A DNA stretch of 64,000 bases from Platycnemis pennipes (Eukaryota > Arthropoda > Insecta > Odonata > Platycnemididae), in assembly GCA_933228895.1 (NCBI GenBank), contig OW121852.1, forward strand, positions 55,160,872-55,224,871. The letters are read 5' to 3'. Numbering within the stretch: the stretch's first letter is position 1; each line of letters begins with the position of its first letter. The notes below the pieces were generated by a model. The model was not told the DNA's origin. It searched no databases and saw nothing but the letters and a program-made list of their open reading frames with translations. Below are positions 59,012-64,000 of the stretch, one piece after another. The position numbers and the translations under genes are program-made.

Positions 59012-59176
59012 GGACCAAGCCAGTAGTTTGTAATTTAGAAAAATTTGTATTTTTGAAACTTCGTATTTTAGAATATTGCCATGTATTTACTATAGGCTTT
59101 TCGTTGGGACCGGCTGTTTTGCTTCGTATAATCGAAATTTCGTATTATTGAGCTTCGTATTATAGAGATTTTACTG
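59012..59176. repeat. Small pogo/mariner-like MITE fragment, copy 2
   Basis: Homologous to 13226-13371; contains TTTCGTATTATTGAGCTTCG and ends GATTTTACTG next to CA. The left terminus is missing. Confidence 0.5.
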
Positions 59177-59374
59177 CATGTATCAGTTTAATTTTGTAGG
59201 GCAAGTTGGAAACATTTTCAGTTAGTTTTTTGCAATGTTGCGGCATTTATTTTCATCCATTTAGCTAATAAGATTAACTAGATTGTGTATTTTCAAATCG
59301 TTAAAAATATTTCACCAAGCATTTCGGAGTTCACAATGGAGAGTTTTTTTGCATCGCTAACCTGAAGGGCAGGA

Positions 59375-59402
59375 TTTCCCCTCTTCCTGGAGGCTTCTTC
59401 AG
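59375..59402 (-). ncRNA. Hammerhead-like core at the PLE 3' end
   Basis: Minus strand CTGAAGA (59402-59396) and GAAA (59378-59375) flank a CCTC/GAGG stem with a CAGGAA loop. The fifth GAAAC base is T. It sits just where PLE hammerheads are expected. Confidence 0.6.
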
Positions 59403-59489
59403 GTCCGTTGGACATTTTGTAATTAATTATTGTTGTTGTGTATCTTTTGGTTGTTATGTATTTCGTTGCCAATTCTGTTGATGGTTAAG

Positions 59490-60198
59490 TTCTGCTGGAC
59501 ATGGATTCAAAATGTGTCCCCATTGGTCGCTTCTCGCTGTGGTCCAACCACACTATCCCAGGTCGAGGCGAGTGGGTATCCATCCTCCCGATTGAAATTT
59601 GATGGATGTTTAATCAGTTCTATTGCCTCTCTGATCAGCCTGGGAAATTAACAATTTTCCCTTGAAAGTACTTTTGGTTGGTCAAAGGCAATGTGATGTC
59701 ATGGCTCGGACCACGCATGTTCCGCAATTGTGGAGAGGCTGAATCTCTTCTTTTCGGTGGCCCTCTGGTGCTCTTTAATTCTACATCGAATTGCTCTCCC
59801 CGTTTGGCCGATGTAAGATTTACCACACCTACATTTCACTTCAAATACTCCTTCAAACATTAGAGTGAGAATTTTGTCCTTGGGATTTGGGATCTGTTTT
59901 TGGATGTGATCCTGATTTTGGTATTCTTAATAATCCGCTTGAAGTCCATTGAGTTCTGTACAAAAGAGTTAGTTCTCCCGGTGTAGGATTGGAGAGTTTG
60001 TGAAAGGTATTGTACCAGGTTGTAGGTCGGTGCATCAATGTTGCTTACTATTAGTCTTAGGGGGACTCCTTCCTTATGGATTTTTGGTAGCCCATAGAAA
60101 CGCGGAGATTTGGCTGTGGATAAAATTAATTTCTTTCTATCTTCCAATGATATTGATGATCTTTTAATGTTGAAGGAGTATAATGTTCCATCCATCAA
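59490..60198 (-). pseudogene. PLE reverse transcriptase and GIY-YIG endonuclease, partial
   Basis: RT part: FYGLPKIHKEGVPLRLIVSN then APTYNLVQYLSQTL and the TGRTNSFVQNS motif (60120-59930), the fingers/palm start of PLE RTs. Then, after a gap that lacks the catalytic DD region, the endonuclease part: CRCGKSYIGQTGRAIRCRIKEH (about 59840-59775; Cys-x-Cys, YIGQT), RFSLSTIAEHAW, then PSNFNREDGYPL and STWDSVVGP. Frames shift near 59700. The deletion between domains and the frameshift make it inactive. Confidence 0.85.
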
Positions 60199-60394
60199 AT
60201 TTCAATCGGGAGGATGGATACCCACTCGCCTCGACCTGGGATAGAGTGGTCGGACCACAGCGAGAAGCGGCCAATGGGGACACATTTTGAATCCATGTCC
60301 AGCAGAACTTAACCATCAACAGAATTGGCAACGAAATACATAACAACCAAAAGATACACAATAACAATAATTAATTGCAAAATGTCCAACGGAC

Positions 60395-60425
60395 ATGAAG
60401 AAGCCCCCAGGAAGAGGGGAGAAAC
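60395..60425 (+). ncRNA. Hammerhead-like core in the inverted PLE copy
   Basis: ATGAAGA (60395-60401; first base changed from C) and GAAAC (60421-60425) flank a CCCC/GGGG stem. It is the inverted counterpart of 59375-59402. Confidence 0.5.
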
Positions 60426-60619
60426 TGTTGTCTAAAAAGATAAACACCCGACGAGAATTCCTGAAAATAGCAATATAAATGAGTTGTTTAAATGTTTTGC
60501 AGAAATAAATTTAAGGAACTATTGGCCAATAAACAAAATTGATCAAAAAACTGAGTACTTCAATGGAGTAGACGCAAAAGATGTGGAGAAAGCATGGCAC
60601 TGAAACCAAAGGTCAAAAC

Positions 60620-60983
60620 TAGGGATGGGTCGGTTCCACTTTTCTTCGGTTCTGGTTCGGTTCTTAACTTCGGTTCTCGGTTCCGATTCTCGGTTCCGGT
60701 TCTTAATTTACCACTTCCTTTGCATTGCTCAATGGTAAGATAAGGTAATCAATAATCATTTTCAGAACTGAATTAGAATAATTCGCGACTTTGAAGCATC
60801 TAAGTACACTATTTCACCAGGTTTTAATGTGAAGCCTCCACTTTCGGAGTGTGAGTAGGTTTCAAACTGGTTTTCGCGCCAATTTTTTCGGTACCGATTA
60901 TTTTTGGCCTCGGTTCCAGTTCCGGTTCTAAGCTCAAGAACCGGTGGAACCGAGAACCGAAGAACCGAACCGACCCATCCCTA
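60620..60983. mobile_element. hAT MITE with perfect 8-bp TSD
   Basis: TAGGGATGGGTCGGTTC starts it and GAACCGACCCATCCCTA ends it, a perfect 17-bp inverted pair. GTCAAAAC is duplicated exactly at 60612-60619 and 60984-60991. Subterminal CGGTTC/GAACCG motifs are repeated at both ends. The 364 bp are non-coding. Confidence 0.95.
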
Positions 60984-61013
60984 GTCAAAACTAATAGGAA
61001 AATTATCATGAAC

Positions 61014-61085
61014 AGATTATCCATCACTTTCGATTATCCAATTGGGCTTCCCCCTCCATTACCACGGATAACCGGTGCTCTACTG
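61014..61085. repeat. pogo-like MITE end (mirror of 45694 type)
   Basis: GATTATCCATC, then CGATTATCC, then ending CGGTGCTCTACTG next to TA: read inward CAGTAGAGCACCGG, a pogo-type terminus. The hAT MITE at 60620 may have inserted within the same older element. Confidence 0.5.
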
Positions 61086-62872
61086 TATTTCTGACAATAT
61101 AAGCAGCAGTTCATAGTTTTTATAATTAACTCCTTGATTACAATCATGGCGATAGGCTGTCAATTTTATAAAATGGAGATCCTTTCAATTCTCCATAATT
61201 TGATAAATAAATTCCAGGGAACCTTCATCATATTCCATAAAATATTCATTAACTTGTTGAGTTGATTTCATTGCATTTAGGATGTCTAATGAGTTTTTAC
61301 AGAGACGCATATCTGAAAATAACTAAAGCATTAATAACATATATCTAATCATACCACGGGTCATACTTTCTTATTTTTGTTTTATATATTTCATTTTTTG
61401 TGCTGGCATGAAAGAACTAATTCAGTAGAGATGAGACGAAACAATTATTTACATTATGCTACATGAGCTAGGTGAAAGCAGTAACCCATAGCATGTAAAG
61501 TTGCTACAACCTTGCAATAAGCTTAATTCACATGTATTAGTAAGCCTGCAGTATCCTTACAACAAGGTTTAATCCTTCAACTGCAAACTTTCAGCCTTGT
61601 AATTACAATCTGGCTGCAAGTTTGCGGCAAGCTTATTTTGCTATTTGGGGATACTGTATTGCTTCCATAATATGTTTTAAATGAAGGATTAAAGTGCATT
61701 CATAATGCACATTTTATGTACATAGGTACCTAAAACGTTGGCAAAAATGTGCTTTCAACGCACATTTAATGCAGTTGTGTATGCATATTAAAAGCAAATT
61801 TTATGTACTTTGGCTCTGCTTGGGAATATGAGCTATTAGAATAAAAATATGAAATTGTCTATGAATGCTATTAAAGGCATGACTTATAGTTTCTTAAATT
61901 TGGAGAATTATCTTTGAAAAGCAGTGAAAGTGAAAGTTTGCATGAAAACAGGAGAAATTTCCTACATTCTAGTATCCATAAAATTATTACTTTAAATTTT
62001 TGATTATCAATAACATGATGAATAATGATGACTTACTTTTCAAGTGTCACAATGGAAATTCATTCATCTTATCACTCTCATGTAATTTTTAAACTACCTA
62101 CTTGAGCTATTGGAATATGTTATGCCTGGTGTGAAAATGAGGGAAGTGGAAAAAGTATTACATTGTACGTTTTACATGCTTATTCCTTCCAATAGTTTAA
62201 TGATTGTTTATCTTAATAGTTGGGAATTGGCTGTTTTTGTATCTATTTTTTAAAATCTAAATCTTTGTTCATGCTTATTAGACAAATTAAAATAAAAATA
62301 AATCATAAAATAAATTGCCTACCTATGTGTAAATAAGCTGTACTGAAAGTCAAAATAAAATTCAAAACACTATAAGTACAGTAAAAATAGCTATAAAGAT
62401 GATGAAACAAGTCACAATGAACTGAATCAAGGGGCATAAAGGCAAAACTTAAAGCAGTGAATGTCATCAGGGTAAAATGTGAATAAGTTTTCATGAGTTA
62501 TGCAAAGCTGCCTTATCATTTCCAATGCCTGAAATACAAAATGATGCTAAATAGCTGCATTATCCTTGTGAATATAAACCTACAAGATATAAACAATCCA
62601 GTATACCAAACCATGCATCAATTGTTAATCAAATCCATACTAATGGATACTTGTAAGCTGTTTCATAATACCTGCTTGTCTTCCAGGGCCAATCCTTATT
62701 AAAAAAGTTATGGTAGCTTCGAAAGAGTGGCTGGCTTTGGAAATCAATGAAGTATGGAATGAATGAGGGAAGAGTGTGATACAAAATACATTAGGTCACA
62801 GTTAAAAATATGACATTTCTTCACAATAACAATAAATTTTTACATTTAGAAAAGCTTAAGATGCCAAATTAC
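61086..62872. other. Intron sequence, no recognised feature
   Basis: AT-rich. A stretch near 61690-61820 has repeated GCACATTTTATGTAC-like motifs similar in style to the AT palindromes at 19550-19700, but borders are unclear. Confidence 0.4.
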
Positions 62873-62980
62873 CTGAGCTGTTTTGCACTACTTATAGTTC
62901 CTTGCGGTTTCAAAGCACCCTTCCCGGGAACCAATGCAACAGCTGAATCTCCAAGAAGAAGTCTCTGATTGTTGGAATCA
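62873..62980 (-). CDS. NALCN: NALCN exon: II-III linker
   Basis: One base, 35 codons and AG. It opens DSNNQRLLLGDSAVALVPGK and ends GTISSAKQL; AG plus G of the next exon gives Arg. DSN(D/N)QRLLLGDSA is a conserved linker motif. It is the most upstream exon visible; the next upstream exon, ending in two bases, lies beyond 64000. Acceptor TTTTAAG, donor GTAATT. Confidence 0.95.
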
Positions 62981-63505
62981 CTTAAAACATGAAGAAAATA
63001 AGAGAAATAATCAATGATTTATGCCCAAAAATATACCCTTTGGAGTTTCCGGAATCAAAAATAAATATATAATGGATTTAAAGAGGCAATAGTATTTTTT
63101 GTCAAAATTTACACAACTGTATGAGGTGCCTCATCCTAATGCATATACTGAATGATATATGAAACATTTTAAAACATAATAGATTATAGGTTAAACTCAT
63201 AATACCTCAATAATGAGGAATACAAGAGGACTTTTATTTTTTCTAGAAAGCTATGCACTTCCAACACTCTTCAATATTTCAATTACTGCAACAGACATTT
63301 AAACACATTTTATCTTTCAACTGAGTTTTCTTCGTGGCTTTGAATATTCCTAGGTATGGCTGTATTTCCTTTGAAGACATGCATTTAGACACTCACTGGA
63401 TAAGCAAATTATAACTCTCGTCATTACAATAAGTAGTTATATAAATTTATAAAAGTACAGTTGGCACAAAAGGGCTGCTCAGGTGAGTCTCCACTAAAAA
63501 CTAAA
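62981..63505. other. Intron sequence, no recognised feature
   Basis: AT-rich, no recognised structure. Confidence 0.45.
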
Positions 63506-63534
63506 TTTCCATGCAGCCTAGCTACCTTCATCAG
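63506..63534 (-). ncRNA. Hammerhead-like core, degenerate
   Basis: Minus strand CTGATGA (63534-63528) and GAAAT (63509-63505) with a possible GTAGC/GCTGC stem using a G-U pair. The second core lacks the final C. Probably a PLE scar. Confidence 0.4.
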
Positions 63535-63580
63535 CATTTCTCAATATAAGCTACAAGTACCCCAAGGGATATCCTCTTAA

Positions 63581-63858
63581 CACATTCAACCCGGAATATT
63601 TCTAGTGTGCAATCATGAAAAACGGAAAGGTTTTTCCTCCACATTAATTTGGCCAGTCAATTAAATGTAATTATAAAATTAGTTAAAAAATTTTTTGAAT
63701 AACAAAACTCGATAATTTATTAAAGACATGAGTTCGCGTCCTTCAGAGAAGTCTTCAGAGAGGTCATCATAGAGGTCATTAACAGACGCGAATGCACGTC
63801 CTTAGGTGTCTTGGCAACGCACCTCGGATGCGCATTCGCGTCCGTCGGGTTGAACGTG
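63581..63858. mobile_element. piggyBac-type MITE
   Basis: TTAA (63577-63580) and TTAT (63859-63862, one change) flank CACATTCAACCCG and its inverse CGGGTTGAACGTG. Inside the right end GACGCGAATGC and GCATTCGCGTC form an 11-bp hairpin (about 63785-63842). No coding content in 278 bp. The CAC start differs from the CCC of the other piggyBac elements here. Confidence 0.75.
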
Positions 63859-63862
63859 TTAT

Positions 63863-64000
63863 GTTTAGGGGTGTATGAAGAAAGTTTAATAATGGTGGAA
63901 GTAACCTTAAACACAATCGTTCACCTGCAAGTTTACATCCAGCTTAGGGGGAGAAGCCAGTATTGCATTATCAATGATTAAACGACCATTTTTGAAGTAC
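63863..64000. other. Edge of window, non-coding
   Basis: No exon of the channel is recognised before the window edge. Confidence 0.4.

Larger units (their letters stand above)
59340..60430 (-). mobile_element. Penelope-like element with inverted terminal copies
   Basis: A minus-strand PLE (RT fragment 60198-59860, GIY-YIG region 59841-59490, 3' untranslated part to about 59370). Its last 230 bp (about 59370-59605) recur inverted at 60187-60425 with about 95% identity by eye, upstream of the RT. Each copy carries a hammerhead-like core. PLEs commonly have terminal repeats in direct or inverted order. The RT N-terminal half is missing. Confidence 0.85.

Overview
The window is nuclear DNA from an arthropod, most likely an insect with a large, AT-rich, repeat-filled genome. 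The evidence is one host gene with short exons, long introns and GT-AG splice sites, set among arthropod-type transposons. I cannot name the species from the sequence.

Host gene: the minus strand carries 14 consecutive internal exons (62980 down to 1399) of the sodium-leak channel NALCN, called narrow abdomen (na) in flies. They join in phase at every junction and encode about 828 residues: the II-III linker, all of repeat III (with the pore lysine of the EEKE filter), all of repeat IV (with the last pore glutamate), and the start of the C-terminal tail. The 5' exons lie beyond 64000 and the last exons lie before position 1. I see no second host gene.

Introns, left to right. Positions 1-1398 hold a retrotransposon gag fragment and a tRNA-like SINE scar. 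1536-7306 holds a 5-bp-TSD DNA element, a 2.75-kb DNA transposon with a decayed transposase, and a Penelope-like (PLE) head-to-head palindrome. 7444-17337 holds a hammerhead-like core, a small MITE and a decayed RTE LINE. 17472-23758 holds a 3.2-kb hAT-type composite with a second transposon nested in it. 25681-31011 holds a decayed piggyBac whose transposase is split by a hammerhead-bearing hairpin element. 31265-37181 holds a three-deep nest (pogo-like end, pogo-like element, hAT element with a possible captured exon) and a piggyBac MITE. 37362-43410 holds a second piggyBac with intact catalytic motifs. 43645-62872 (19 kb) holds a foldback, hAT ends, an RTE LINE, Tigger and pogo remnants, a TTAA-flanked element interrupted by a CR1-like LINE that is itself interrupted by an RTE tail, a PLE with RT and GIY-YIG domains, and a clean hAT MITE.

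The main themes for follow-up are: a recurring set of hammerhead-ribozyme-like cores tied to PLE sequences, one of them perfect and sitting in a 50-bp-arm hairpin; four piggyBac-type elements with conspicuous subterminal inverted or palindromic repeats; and a hAT element with a 168-codon, CpG-rich open frame that may be captured host sequence. None is proven new; each is a candidate.
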